In this document: one piece after another, positions 1 to 8,173 of the stretch
Position numbering within the stretch: the stretch's first letter is position 1
How the letters are laid out: every line of letters starts with the position of its first letter
Assembly: GCA_013204555.1 (NCBI GenBank)
Contig: JABMNO010000034.1
Span: forward strand, 29,228-93,227
DNA length: 64,000 nucleotides
DNA from: Chloroflexota bacterium
Lineage (GTDB): Bacteria > Chloroflexota > Dehalococcoidia > Lucifugimonadales > Lucifugimonadaceae
Direction: 5' to 3'
Translations under genes and position numbers: made by a program
Notes under the pieces: generated by a model
What the model saw: the letters and a program-made list of their open reading frames with translations, nothing else
Databases searched by the model: none
What the model was told of the DNA's origin: nothing

Positions 1-303
1 TCCGCCATCTTCATCGCAAATCACGTGGTACTTCGAACGACCCTGTTGCAGGCCGACTACATTCGCACTCAGCACCGTATCCAGGAATGAGACAGCGCCG
101 GGGCCGGAGAATCTAAGACGTGCCATGTGAGAGACATCGAACATGCCTGCACGGGATCGCACCGCCTTGACCTCAGAAATGATGCCGCCGGGATAGTTGA
201 GTGGCATCTCCCAGCCCGCGAACGGAACCATTTTTGCGCCCAGGTTTACGTGGGCGTTGTAGAGGGTTGTGCGTCTATACGCGCCGGTATCAGATCCTGG
301 CAA
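1..303 (-). CDS. gcvT: Aminomethyltransferase (glycine cleavage T protein), N-terminal part only
   Basis: The gene runs off the left edge, so only about 101 N-terminal codons are present. The reverse-strand translation contains the GcvT signature MVPFAGWEMPLNY, followed by AGMFDVSHM and a GxxxYHVICDEDG segment matching the start of the folate-binding domain. T protein transfers the aminomethyl carbon from the H-protein lipoyl arm to tetrahydrofolate, releasing ammonia, in cytoplasmic glycine catabolism. The frame is closed upstream by a TAG at 331-333 and has no early ATG. I place the start at the TTG at 303, which has a GGAAGG sequence about 9 nt upstream. Other GcvT-fold methyltransferases, such as sarcosine or dimethylglycine demethylating enzymes, cannot be excluded from this fragment. 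Confidence 0.8.
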   Translation of the reverse strand, partial: MPGSDTGAYRRTTLYNAHVNLGAKMVPFAGWEMPLNYPGGIISEVKAVRSRAGMFDVSHMARLRFSGPGAVSFLDTVLSANVVGLQQGRSKYHVICDEDGG

Positions 304-407
304 ACACGTGGGCCTTCCAGCAAAAATTAACTAGCAAAATAGTGGTCCGTGTCCTGTTGAGAATGCTATTCCCGGCCTATCGGTCGGTCAACTGGTCAGC
401 GGTGCCG

Positions 408-1265
408 TTACCCGGCGCTCGCGATGAGAAATCCGAGGAGGAGATGATCGTCTCGAATGTTGGGAACCATGGTGTCTGAGATCGAACTACCGTCTCTTGG
501 AGAACCATTGGGACCGCGATCGTCCGTTGCTTTCTTTTTGGCAGACGCTCTGGCCTGTGCGAGCCACTGCAGCCCACTTTCTTTCTGATCGATGAACTCC
601 TCCACGGTAAATCCGCTGCTACTAAGCCTTGCCTCCATCTCCTCTAGCGGCTCCAGGAATGAAGTCTCCTCTCCTGCCGCCCAGGGCACCGGGTACAGCA
701 CCGGCTGGTCTGCGCCCAGGAACCAATCGTGAAACACCAACCGTCCGCCGGGACGCAGCACGCGGCGACACTCGGTGGCGAGGTCCGTCTTGGCCTCCAC
801 CTGCATGGCGCAGTGCTGAATCAGCACCACGTCAAATGTGGAGTCACCGAACGGCATCGCAGTGATTGAGCCGTGATGAATTTGTACCCGGTCGTTCAAT
901 CCCATCGCTGTGTTGAGTGCGATGGCCGTCTCGACAGCCTCGGGCGTGAGATCCAGGCCGATTACGGAGGCGCCTGTTTTCGCGGCGACCCAGCGCGATG
1001 TCCCACCAATTCCGCATCCTGCATCAAGGACCAGGTCAGTGGCGGTGATGGACGCGAACTTGATCAACTCATCAGTGGAGGCGGCTCCTCCCATATGCAT
1101 CTGGTCGACCCGACTCAGAGCTTCCACTGTGAGTGGTTCGGTTGGCAGACCCGCATCTTCCAACCGCGCCAGGATTCGTTCAAACGATGACATACGCGAG
1201 GCCCAGTAGTCGGCTGCTCGCTGCTCAGACTCGGGTCTTTCCGCGCTACTGTCCAGCTTGCTCAA
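408..1265 (-). CDS. Class I SAM-dependent methyltransferase
   Basis: The protein has a Rossmann methyltransferase core: the motif I loop LDAGCGIGG, an acidic strand-2 end (IGLDLTPEAVE), a motif IV-like VVLIQHCAMQVE and a post-motif RRVLRPGGRLVFHDWFL. This resembles small-molecule methyltransferases of the UbiE/sarcosine-methyltransferase type, but the substrate is unknown. The start is uncertain. The frame is open to 1328, but that would overlap the upstream gene by more than 80 nt. A TTG at 1265 gives a short overlap and an ATG at 1193 gives none. I chose 1265 because the segment SEQRAADYWASR before the ATG looks like real protein. The roughly 45 residues at the C-terminus are polar and low in complexity. 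It is the last gene of the leftward catabolic cluster before gcvT. Confidence 0.78.
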   Translation of the reverse strand: MSKLDSSAERPESEQRAADYWASRMSSFERILARLEDAGLPTEPLTVEALSRVDQMHMGGAASTDELIKFASITATDLVLDAGCGIGGTSRWVAAKTGASVIGLDLTPEAVETAIALNTAMGLNDRVQIHHGSITAMPFGDSTFDVVLIQHCAMQVEAKTDLATECRRVLRPGGRLVFHDWFLGADQPVLYPVPWAAGEETSFLEPLEEMEARLSSSGFTVEEFIDQKESGLQWLAQARASAKKKATDDRGPNGSPRDGSSISDTMVPNIRDDHLLLGFLIASAG

Positions 1266-2100
1266 CCAGCCAGTCCCGCGATTCAAGCTTCTGTACGGGA
1301 GTGCCGTAAGCCATGGTGTAGTGGCCACCGTAGCCTGCGCCTTCCAGGCGATGAAACATTGACTTGAAGTCGATATTCCCTTCGCCGGGAATCATGTGAA
1401 CCTCAACGGTGCCAACATTGTCAGCAAGGCGGACGCAGCCAATTCGATCCACGCCAAAAGCCTTCAGGAAACCGTCAACTCCATCAGGAACAAGGTTGGC
1501 GTGGTTTGCCGTGAATGCCCATCCAAAGGCATCCTTTTTTATCGCATCGAAATACCAGTGGCATTCCTCAACTGTGTGAGCAAGGTAGTGCACCTCGGCA
1601 TCATCCGGCTCGAAGTTGAGATTCTCCAGTAGAAGCTGTTGGCCCAGCGCCTCAGCCAGAATTGTTGCCCGCTTCAGGTGGTCGATAGACGCCTTCCGCC
1701 GGGCTTCTAACTCAGTGGTGAAGTGCATACCGGCATGGACGGTGATCCACTCCGCTCCCAGCCGCGCACCCAACTCAATGTTGGCGGCAAGATAGCCATC
1801 AACGGCTTCCGACATTCGGGGCGAGAACTCAGCGATGTTCACGGCTGAAAGGGTGTGGATGCCAACATGAATATTGTTGTCGGCGAGTAGATCGGCCACG
1901 TTCTCGATACGACCGTCATCCCAGTTATCGATGTGATTGGAGCCGATATCGCAGTTGATATCGATGAACTTGATGCCATGCAAGATGGACCATGCGATGG
2001 CGCTTTCAAGATCCTGCGTGCCCGCATCGAATCCGATGCGCGCTCGCAGCTCATTCGATTCGCCATCTGACGCCTGTTGGCGGATTCCACTGATGGTCAT
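1246..2100 (-). CDS. Sugar phosphate isomerase/epimerase-like TIM-barrel protein
   Basis: This 284-residue protein fits the xylose-isomerase-like/AP-endonuclease-2 TIM-barrel superfamily. It has FIDINCDIGS after strand 1, VHAGMH on a central strand, LLLENLNF carrying the typical metal-ligand glutamate, and GEGNIDFKSMFHRLEGAGYGG, which is the family GxGxxDFxxxxxxLxxxGY motif near the C-terminus. Such enzymes isomerise or epimerise sugars or keto-acids using a divalent metal. The likely ligands are the Glu in LLLENL, a His in TANHANL and a late Glu, but I have not aligned them. The ATG overlaps the stop of the upstream DapA-like gene as ATGA, so the two are translationally coupled and may act in one pathway. 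The substrate is not predictable from sequence. Confidence 0.78.
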   Translation of the reverse strand: MTISGIRQQASDGESNELRARIGFDAGTQDLESAIAWSILHGIKFIDINCDIGSNHIDNWDDGRIENVADLLADNNIHVGIHTLSAVNIAEFSPRMSEAVDGYLAANIELGARLGAEWITVHAGMHFTTELEARRKASIDHLKRATILAEALGQQLLLENLNFEPDDAEVHYLAHTVEECHWYFDAIKKDAFGWAFTANHANLVPDGVDGFLKAFGVDRIGCVRLADNVGTVEVHMIPGEGNIDFKSMFHRLEGAGYGGHYTMAYGTPVQKLESRDWLVEQAGQ

Positions 2101-3044
2101 TCGACGATCAACCTCGCGTTGCGCAACGTTGTTTCGATCTGCTGTCGGGTCTCCTCATTCGCCGCCCTAGCGGGCCGACGTGGTCCGCTCATTGTGTAGC
2201 CCAGCAGAGATAGCGCAGCCTTCACGCCCGTAAGCCCGAAGCGGCCGATCTGCCTGTCGAGGATGGACGCTGTCGTTTGCAACCAGCGCGCCGTTCTGTA
2301 GTCACCCTGTGATCCGGCAGCCATGATGTCCATGCAGAGTTGTGGGGCGATGTTGCCGAGCCACATGCAGGCGCCGTTGGCACCAAGTAATCCGCCGTAC
2401 GCTAGCAGGCCGCCGTTGCAGATCCAGAATCGCTTTTCAGCTGGGAATACCGGACGGACCCAACCCTCAAACCTGATGTCATGGTCAGTGATATATCCGA
2501 AGACGTTTTCCAAACCGCAGACTTCGCCAATCGTCTCAGGCGGCGCGGCGGGTTTATCGTCGAACGTCTGATGAATCACGATCACGGGAACAGGCGACTT
2601 GGCCGCCACCTCAGTGAAATACTCACGAATAGCCTCGGGAGTTTGTGATCGAGGAATCCTCACCCTGATGAGATCTGCCCCCGCTGCGGCGTATCGGTCA
2701 GCCAGTCGCAGCGTCTCCAGCGTGGAGGCGACGTCTATTCCTGCGATGACGAAGCGCTCCCCCGCCCTTGCCTGGTTCACGGTTGTGACTATGGAGACCT
2801 TCTCATCCTCGCTAAGTAGTGTCTCTTCGCCATTGGCAGTCGTAAGTACGAAGCCTGATAGCGGCGTGTTCAGCCATTTGCGGATGTTCTGAGCAAGCGC
2901 GTCGTGGTCGATGTTGTCGCTCGCTGTAAATGGCGTTGGCGTTGGAGCGACGACGAGCGGATCGGATTGTGGGATTGGCAATGAAATGTCCTCGGTTACG
3001 CAGGGGGTGATCGCGCCTCGGATTGCGGTGGACGAGCCGGGCAC
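2097..3044 (-). CDS. DapA/N-acetylneuraminate-lyase family protein lacking canonical catalytic residues
   Basis: The fold signature is that of dihydrodipicolinate synthase-like TIM-barrel aldolases: VVAPTPTPF near the N-terminus, a GFVLTTANGEE loop in place of the usual GTTGE, VIAGIDVAS, AAAGADLIRVR and a C-terminal helical region. The family normally forms a Schiff base on a lysine in a G-[IVL]-K-[DEH] motif and uses a tyrosine in a YN[ILV]P motif. Here the matching stretches read FGYITDHD and VIVIHQTFD, so neither the lysine nor the tyrosine is evident. It may therefore be a non-aldolase binding or regulatory member, or use another mechanism. A canonical paralogue lies at 22482. The first about 27 residues look like an extension, and a TTG within them is an alternative start. 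It is coupled to the downstream TIM-barrel gene. Confidence 0.75.
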   Translation of the reverse strand: MPGSSTAIRGAITPCVTEDISLPIPQSDPLVVAPTPTPFTASDNIDHDALAQNIRKWLNTPLSGFVLTTANGEETLLSEDEKVSIVTTVNQARAGERFVIAGIDVASTLETLRLADRYAAAGADLIRVRIPRSQTPEAIREYFTEVAAKSPVPVIVIHQTFDDKPAAPPETIGEVCGLENVFGYITDHDIRFEGWVRPVFPAEKRFWICNGGLLAYGGLLGANGACMWLGNIAPQLCMDIMAAGSQGDYRTARWLQTTASILDRQIGRFGLTGVKAALSLLGYTMSGPRRPARAANEETRQQIETTLRNARLIVE

Positions 3045-3065
3045 AGGTTATCGCGTGTGGCGGTA

Positions 3066-3794
3066 TCAGCCGAAGACGATGTCTGTTAGTCCGCTCAGCG
3101 AATTAATTTCAGCGTCGGGTATCGGATCGCCGTTGGACCTCTCTGCACCATTGCGATTGATCCAGATGGAGTAGATCCCGGCGTTATTTGAACCTAGCAC
3201 GTCCCACTTCAGGGAGTCGCCTACAAACGCTGATCGGTCTGCGGTTGTGCCCAGACTCTTGAGTGCAATATCGAATATCTCAAGCTGCGGTTTCATGTAG
3301 CCGCATTCCGGCGTGATAATGCTCTGGAACCATCTGGGCAGGTCTGTTGCATCCAGTTTTGGTTGTTGCTCCATCAATTCACCATTTGTGATGATGCCCA
3401 TCTTGAAATGCGGACGCAGCCGATCAAGCGTCGAGTTCGTCTCCTGGAAAAGCACCGGTTCCTCCCGCCTGGCTATCTCATAGGCGAGGAGGGCCACGCT
3501 GATTATTGATGGATCAGGTTCTCCCGCCATCTCCAGCGCTGTTGTCCAAACGTGATGGCGTATGTCTTCCAGCCTTTTGCTACCAGATGGAGCGGTGGGA
3601 ACTCCCGTCAATTCGTTCCAGTAGGTGTCAGAGTAGGTCTCATAGGCCTTCTCAACGCGCTCTACACTCACTCGGCCTGATGCCCGCGCTATGGCCTCCG
3701 CCGTGGCCTTTATTGACGTGCGATAGTTGAAATCATCGTCAACAAGGGTCTCATCCAGATCGAAAAAGATCGCGTCGAAGCGCGGGGCGACCAC
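3066..3794 (-). CDS. HAD-superfamily hydrolase
   Basis: All four HAD motifs are present in 242 residues: FFDLDETL at about residues 10-17 (nucleophile and acid/base aspartates), GIITNGE (motif II), a lysine in GYMKPQ (motif III) and FVGDSLKWDVLG (motif IV). The helical cap between motifs I and II is of the subfamily IA type. Members are mostly small-molecule phosphatases or haloacid dehalogenases, and the DLDETL variant favours phosphatase. The GTG start shares its last base with the TAG stop of the upstream amidohydrolase gene, so the two are co-translated. The natural substrate is unknown. Confidence 0.85.
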   Translation of the reverse strand: MVAPRFDAIFFDLDETLVDDDFNYRTSIKATAEAIARASGRVSVERVEKAYETYSDTYWNELTGVPTAPSGSKRLEDIRHHVWTTALEMAGEPDPSIISVALLAYEIARREEPVLFQETNSTLDRLRPHFKMGIITNGELMEQQPKLDATDLPRWFQSIITPECGYMKPQLEIFDIALKSLGTTADRSAFVGDSLKWDVLGSNNAGIYSIWINRNGAERSNGDPIPDAEINSLSGLTDIVFG

Positions 3795-5221
3795 TAACTC
3801 CAGCCTGCGTACAACCTGGACTGGGTGAGATCGAGCACTTCATATTTGAGACCGCTGTTGCTCGCCGTAGCCTCGCCCTCGGGGGCAACGATCCATGTCC
3901 CGCCGTTGGCCAGAGACTTGCCGTCCTTCATGATCACTTCGCCATCCACCAGAGACATCGTCGCCTTGCCACTGAGAGGATCCACGATCGTCACGTCCCC
4001 ATCGGCGCCGGGTGTGAAGTGGCCTTTGTTCAGCAGACCCATCAGTCTGGAAGGCATCCAGGCGAGCTTGTGCGCCGCCTCAAGAGGCGACAGCGCTCCA
4101 AACGATACGAGCGCAAACGTCCGTTCTATGGCGACATTACGCGGCATAGAGCCGCCGTCCGTACTCACCGCGTCAATATAAAACTCGCCGTTTTCGTCCT
4201 TTTCCGTGGTCAGGGTGAAGGCGCTGGACGCCGGATTCACGGGGAAGCTCAAAGAGGCGTTGGTCCCAGCGGCTTCCCATATGCGGACGGCCTCTTCTCC
4301 GGTGACGAGGACCATACGGCCATCCTGCTCCACCTGGGCGAACCCGTAGCCATCAAGCAACGCCTGTCGCATCCCGACCTCGGTCAGCGGATAGCCCCGG
4401 AGCTGAAGACAGTTGCGGGGAACGTTGGCGACAACGTTCCCATCTTCATCGCAAAAGCCGTTTGTGCCGTTGATCTGAGCCAGGTACGCCTCAGTTACTA
4501 CCTGACCTTTCATCCTCTGAAGGATGTCGAAGGCCTCGCGTACTTCGTCTTCAGCCTTGTTGATCACGCCGCGGGTATAGGAATTGACGTGAGCGACGTG
4601 GAGTCGGCCACCGCCGAGAATCCCGGGAACTTCACGGAGTCCCTCAATCTGGCTACCTGAGTCTTTTGAGCCTACGTGATACGCGATCCATGCGGTCCGC
4701 GAGTTGGCCACTTCGATGATGTCCGAGGTGGCTTCTGGCGTGAACGGGTGATATCCGCCGATCATCTTGAGCCCAATGGCGCCTTCCACAAGCGCCTTAT
4801 CAAGAACCTCACGGACAACGCTCGGCCTTGGGTCATCCTCCGGAATGGACTCATGCGGCACCAGCGACAGGACCGTCGCCATGTTTATACCGGCGCCACG
4901 TCGCTTCATACCGTCAGCGAACCCGTTGGGCTCCCCATTAAGATCGAGCGCAGTTGTGGTACCGGACTCCGCTAGCATCTTGAATCCGACGGCGCGGTCC
5001 AGCCCGCGTTCGGCGACAGCAGAAACGTGTGTGTGAATATCGATGTGGCCCGGCATGACGTATCGGCCGGTCGCGTCGTGGACAGTTGCCCCAGATGTAT
5101 CCAGCCCCTGACCTACCTGATCAATCTTGCCTGATCTGATCCCAACATCCGCTATCTGATCAGTGCCGTTGTGAGGGTCGAGTACATGTCCGCCGCGGAG
5201 TACAACGTCAAAACTTGCCAT
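3794..5221 (-). CDS. Amidohydrolase, cyclic-amidohydrolase/D-aminoacylase-like (copy 1)
   Basis: This 475-residue protein has the metal-dependent amidohydrolase architecture: a small N-terminal beta-domain, then a TIM barrel with the HxH motif DIHTH (about residues 61-65), GLKMIGGYHP with a possibly carboxylated lysine, YHVGS and HVAHVNS histidines, and DAVSTDGG for the final aspartate. The C-terminal PGADGDVTIVDP is the typical return strand of dihydroorotase/D-aminoacylase proteins. It should hydrolyse an amide, cyclic amide or N-acyl amino acid in the cytoplasm. It shares organisation and many motifs (PRNCLxLR, GGYxPxTPE, DAVxxDGG) with the gene at 8174-9613, so the two are paralogues. It is followed closely by the HAD gene and preceded by the M19 dipeptidase. 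Being beside a dipeptidase fits N-acyl peptide or amino-acid catabolism; that pathway is an inference. Confidence 0.85.
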   Translation of the reverse strand: MASFDVVLRGGHVLDPHNGTDQIADVGIRSGKIDQVGQGLDTSGATVHDATGRYVMPGHIDIHTHVSAVAERGLDRAVGFKMLAESGTTTALDLNGEPNGFADGMKRRGAGINMATVLSLVPHESIPEDDPRPSVVREVLDKALVEGAIGLKMIGGYHPFTPEATSDIIEVANSRTAWIAYHVGSKDSGSQIEGLREVPGILGGGRLHVAHVNSYTRGVINKAEDEVREAFDILQRMKGQVVTEAYLAQINGTNGFCDEDGNVVANVPRNCLQLRGYPLTEVGMRQALLDGYGFAQVEQDGRMVLVTGEEAVRIWEAAGTNASLSFPVNPASSAFTLTTEKDENGEFYIDAVSTDGGSMPRNVAIERTFALVSFGALSPLEAAHKLAWMPSRLMGLLNKGHFTPGADGDVTIVDPLSGKATMSLVDGEVIMKDGKSLANGGTWIVAPEGEATASNSGLKYEVLDLTQSRLYAGWS

Positions 5222-5223
5222 GG

Positions 5224-6303
5224 TCAGTCCATCGCCTCCCGGAAGAGCCTCATATTGCTCTCGCCCAGCACTTCTGTGATTTCCGCTTCCGACCGGCCGC
5301 GCTTGAGCAGGAGGTCGGTCACGATTGGCATCAGGCCAATGTGATCCATGCCTACTGGAAGCGATTTCACCCCGTCGAAGTCAGTGCCAATTCCAACGTG
5401 CTCCGCGCCAACAAGATCAATGGCATGCTCGAAGTGGTCGATCAGTGCGTCCAGTGGCGGGCCAATCTCGCCATCAGCGACTCCGATACGCTCCCAGCCG
5501 TCATAGTCCTTGTTGTCCCAATCGTTGAGGTGAGCAAGGTGCACGTTTGCAGGCTCGCGTGTGACGAACCCAGCGCCAAAATTGATGTTGATCACGCCAC
5601 TCTTCTCCGCGAGAGCGCTGATCATCTCATCGGTCATATTGCGCCGTGCTGGCGTCAAATCTCTGCAAGATGAGTGTGAAGCGAAAACAGGCCGGATAGA
5701 CGCATCAAGAACATCGTAGAAGGCTTTATCCGATACATGTGATATGTCTGGAATCATCCCAACCTGGTTCATTTCGGAGACGATTGCACGCCCGAAATCG
5801 GTCAGGCCACCATGCGGCTCGTCGTTACATGAATCGATCCAACTTGTGGCGTTTCCCCAGCAGAGCGTGGTGGACCTGATTCCCAACCTGTACAACTGTC
5901 TCAGCACGCCAAGATCATCGGAGAAGGCCCGGCCTCCTTCGATGGAGAGCAAGACTGCTACCTTGCCCTCTCGTTTGGCCTGCTCCACATCTGCGGATGT
6001 CAGTGCTATCGCCAGATCATCTGGATACTTATCGATCGTGCGGAACATGACATCGATTCCACGCAGCGTGTACTGAAGAGCTTCGTTCTGATCATACTTG
6101 TCATCAACCCAGATCGCGAAGAATGCAGCATCAATACCACCCTCCCGAAGGAGCGGTATATCTACCCGGGAATCAGCCAACCGCTCATTGAACTCATGAT
6201 CGTGCCAGAGCAGGTGCGTAATCGTGTCGATATGCGTGTCGATCACGATCGCTGAATCGTGCAGCCGTTGTGCTCGATCCGAAATGTGCGACAGATCTGA
6301 CAT
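5224..6303 (-). CDS. Membrane-dipeptidase family (peptidase M19) hydrolase
   Basis: At 359 residues this matches the renal-dipeptidase family in length and motifs. It has VIDTHIDT near residue 21 (zinc ligands His and Asp), VLLSIEGG with the bridging glutamate, ISHVSDKAFYDVL and FASHSSCRDL with the two histidines, and VGIGTDFDG near the C-terminus. M19 enzymes are binuclear zinc hydrolases that cleave dipeptides, often with D-residues, and some act on beta-lactams. No signal peptide is visible, so it is probably cytoplasmic. The stop lies 2 nt from the start of the downstream amidohydrolase, which indicates one operon. The combination suggests stepwise breakdown of modified peptides or amides. 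Confidence 0.88.
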   Translation of the reverse strand: MSDLSHISDRAQRLHDSAIVIDTHIDTITHLLWHDHEFNERLADSRVDIPLLREGGIDAAFFAIWVDDKYDQNEALQYTLRGIDVMFRTIDKYPDDLAIALTSADVEQAKREGKVAVLLSIEGGRAFSDDLGVLRQLYRLGIRSTTLCWGNATSWIDSCNDEPHGGLTDFGRAIVSEMNQVGMIPDISHVSDKAFYDVLDASIRPVFASHSSCRDLTPARRNMTDEMISALAEKSGVININFGAGFVTREPANVHLAHLNDWDNKDYDGWERIGVADGEIGPPLDALIDHFEHAIDLVGAEHVGIGTDFDGVKSLPVGMDHIGLMPIVTDLLLKRGRSEAEITEVLGESNMRLFREAMD

Positions 6304-6305
6304 GA

Positions 6306-7298
6306 CTACTGCCCGGCTGGTGGAATGATCTCGATGAGCTCTACTTCAAAGATGATGGTTGAGTTGGATGGAATCACTCCGGGCACACCGGCATCCTTGT
6401 ATGCGAGGTTCGCTGGGATACTGATACGGCGCTTCCCGCCAACTAACATCCCACCAATACCTTCTGTCATACCGGGAATGAGCTGGTTAAGCCCGAACCG
6501 CGTTGGTTCTCCCCGAGTTTCACTGGTATCGAAGATGCAGCCATCGGACAGGAACCCGGTGTATTTAACCAACACTCCGCTGGTAGGGCCGGGCAGTTGG
6601 CCGGTTCCAACTTCGTAGTCAAAAATCCGAAGTCCGGTGCCTGTCGTTGTGTACTCAATTGACGCGTCATCGCCAAACTGCGGTGCGTCTGCTGGATAGG
6701 TATCGTTCATACAGTTCACGGATTCTGCTCCTGGCGTGGACGTGGCACTAGATTGTGCAGCGGCTGGCGGAACAACTTCCACGAGCTCAACTTCAAAGAT
6801 GATTGTTGCGTTCGCTGGAATCCGTCCTGGAATGCCTGCGCCCTGGTATGCGAGGTTCGCTGGGATACTGACGCGGCGCTTCCCGCCAACCAGCATTCCC
6901 CCAACACCTTCTTCCATGCCGTCAACGAGCTGGCTAAGTCCAAAGAGTGTCGGCTGCCCTCTATCCTCACTGGTATCAAAGATGCAGCCGTCTGACAGGA
7001 ATCCTGTGTAGTTAACTGATACTCCGTCCCCGGGCGAAGACGCATCACCGGTTCCAACTACATGATCGAATATCCGAAGCCCTGTCTCTGTAGTTGTGTA
7101 CGCAAATGAAGAATCGTCACCGAACTGTGGCGCGTCAGATGGGTAATCGTCGTTCAGACAGATCTGGGGAGACACGGTTGGCGTGAAGACAGGTATTGAG
7201 ACCTGTCCCCCTGTGCCTGTACCCCCCCGGCATGCGATCACGACCAGCATAAGAGCTGCAGCGAATAACGGCGTCCACCTTCGGAATTTCGAGTTCAT
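6306..7298 (-). CDS. Lipoprotein with two tandem FKBP-type peptidyl-prolyl isomerase domains
   Basis: The N-terminus is a lipoprotein signal peptide ending in a VVIAC lipobox (Cys about residue 23). Two FKBP domains follow, at about residues 60-165 and 215-328. Each contains VxVxYTGFLSDGCIFDTS, FGLxQLxxGMxEGxGGMLVGGKRR and SIPANLAYxxAGxPGxIPxxxTIIFEVELxE, which are the conserved FKBP core and active-site strands. A short alanine/threonine linker separates them. The repeats are very similar to each other, suggesting internal duplication. The protein would catalyse proline cis/trans isomerisation during folding of exported proteins outside the membrane. The stop is 2 nt from the M19 start region, although the function does not obviously fit the surrounding catabolic genes. 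Confidence 0.9.
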   Translation of the reverse strand: MNSKFRRWTPLFAAALMLVVIACRGGTGTGGQVSIPVFTPTVSPQICLNDDYPSDAPQFGDDSSFAYTTTETGLRIFDHVVGTGDASSPGDGVSVNYTGFLSDGCIFDTSEDRGQPTLFGLSQLVDGMEEGVGGMLVGGKRRVSIPANLAYQGAGIPGRIPANATIIFEVELVEVVPPAAAQSSATSTPGAESVNCMNDTYPADAPQFGDDASIEYTTTGTGLRIFDYEVGTGQLPGPTSGVLVKYTGFLSDGCIFDTSETRGEPTRFGLNQLIPGMTEGIGGMLVGGKRRISIPANLAYKDAGVPGVIPSNSTIIFEVELIEIIPPAGQ

Positions 7299-7355
7299 AT
7301 CTTTTTTGCGATTACCTGACGTGAATTTGATGCCTGATGTCGAGGGATGAAGGGG

Positions 7356-8111
7356 TTATTTCGCGCGATCCAACGCTGCTGCGAATCTGTCAGCGCTCTG
7401 GGTCAGCCAATCTGACAGGTTTGTGTAGAAGAAGCGGACGCCCATATCCACGTATTTGCCAGCTGACTCAGCGCTCACATTAGTGCCAGCCACACGTCCC
7501 GATGCCACGATTCGAGTAATAGCTTCGTCAATTGCCGCCACGGCATCCGGGTGTCCGGGATTGCCGATGTGGCCCATCGACTGTGAGAAGTCGGACTGCG
7601 CTACGAGAAGCACGTCAATTTGATCGACTTCCAGGATGCTGTCCAACTCTTGCAACGCGTCGTAGTCCTCTATCAGAACCACGATCATCGTCTCGTCATT
7701 GGCTTTCTCAAGGTAGTCGTCCACCCCGTAGCCCTGCCTGCTGAACCACATCCCGCGCCGCCCAATGGGAGCGAATTTGGCGGCAGCCACAACTTCGTCC
7801 GCGATAGCTCTCGTCTTCATGTGCGGCACGACGATTGATTGCGCTCCGCGATCCAACGTCCTGTAAATAATGTTTTCTTCGTTCCAGCCGACACGGACGA
7901 TAGAGGTCTTGCCCCAGAGGTCGCACGCCCGTGAAAGATCGCCGATGTGCGAGTAGTCGACCGGTCCGTGCTCAGCTTCAAACCAGAACGCGTCGACTGG
8001 AGACGGACCCAGCAGGTCAACAATCTCTGGAGAGTCTGCGCCACCCAGCGCGATCACCGTTCCGCCGTTCTTGAGCTTCTTCTTTGCGTTGTTCGTCCTG
8101 ATCTCTGCCAT
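7356..8111 (-). CDS. HpcH/HpaI-family aldolase (2-keto-3-deoxy-acid type)
   Basis: About 251 residues match class II HpcH/HpaI aldolases: WFEAEHGPVDYSHI (the W-x-E-x-EH active-site segment), a conserved arginine in SIVRVGW, GAQSIVVPHMKT and RRGMWFSRQGYG. VLIEDYDAL supplies the metal-ligand glutamate and LLVAQSDFSQSMG lies in place of the usual GxxDLSxSLG. Family members cleave 2-keto-3-deoxy sugar acids or 4-hydroxy-2-ketoacids, using a divalent metal, to pyruvate and an aldehyde. A longer frame from a TTG at 8123 exists. I prefer the ATG at 8111 because an AGGGTGA ribosome-binding sequence sits just far enough upstream of it and too close to the TTG. It lies between two catabolic amidohydrolases in the same orientation. 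Confidence 0.85.
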   Translation of the reverse strand: MAEIRTNNAKKKLKNGGTVIALGGADSPEIVDLLGPSPVDAFWFEAEHGPVDYSHIGDLSRACDLWGKTSIVRVGWNEENIIYRTLDRGAQSIVVPHMKTRAIADEVVAAAKFAPIGRRGMWFSRQGYGVDDYLEKANDETMIVVLIEDYDALQELDSILEVDQIDVLLVAQSDFSQSMGHIGNPGHPDAVAAIDEAITRIVASGRVAGTNVSAESAGKYVDMGVRFFYTNLSDWLTQSADRFAAALDRAK

Positions 8112-8173
8112 ATGAAGAAACAATCACCCTGCCACTGGTTATATCTTTTTACGTCTCCGCCAACCGAAAGATT

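Noticed and set aside
4019..4660. A 213-codon plus-strand open frame
   Set aside because: It is antisense to the first amidohydrolase and shows no family resemblance.
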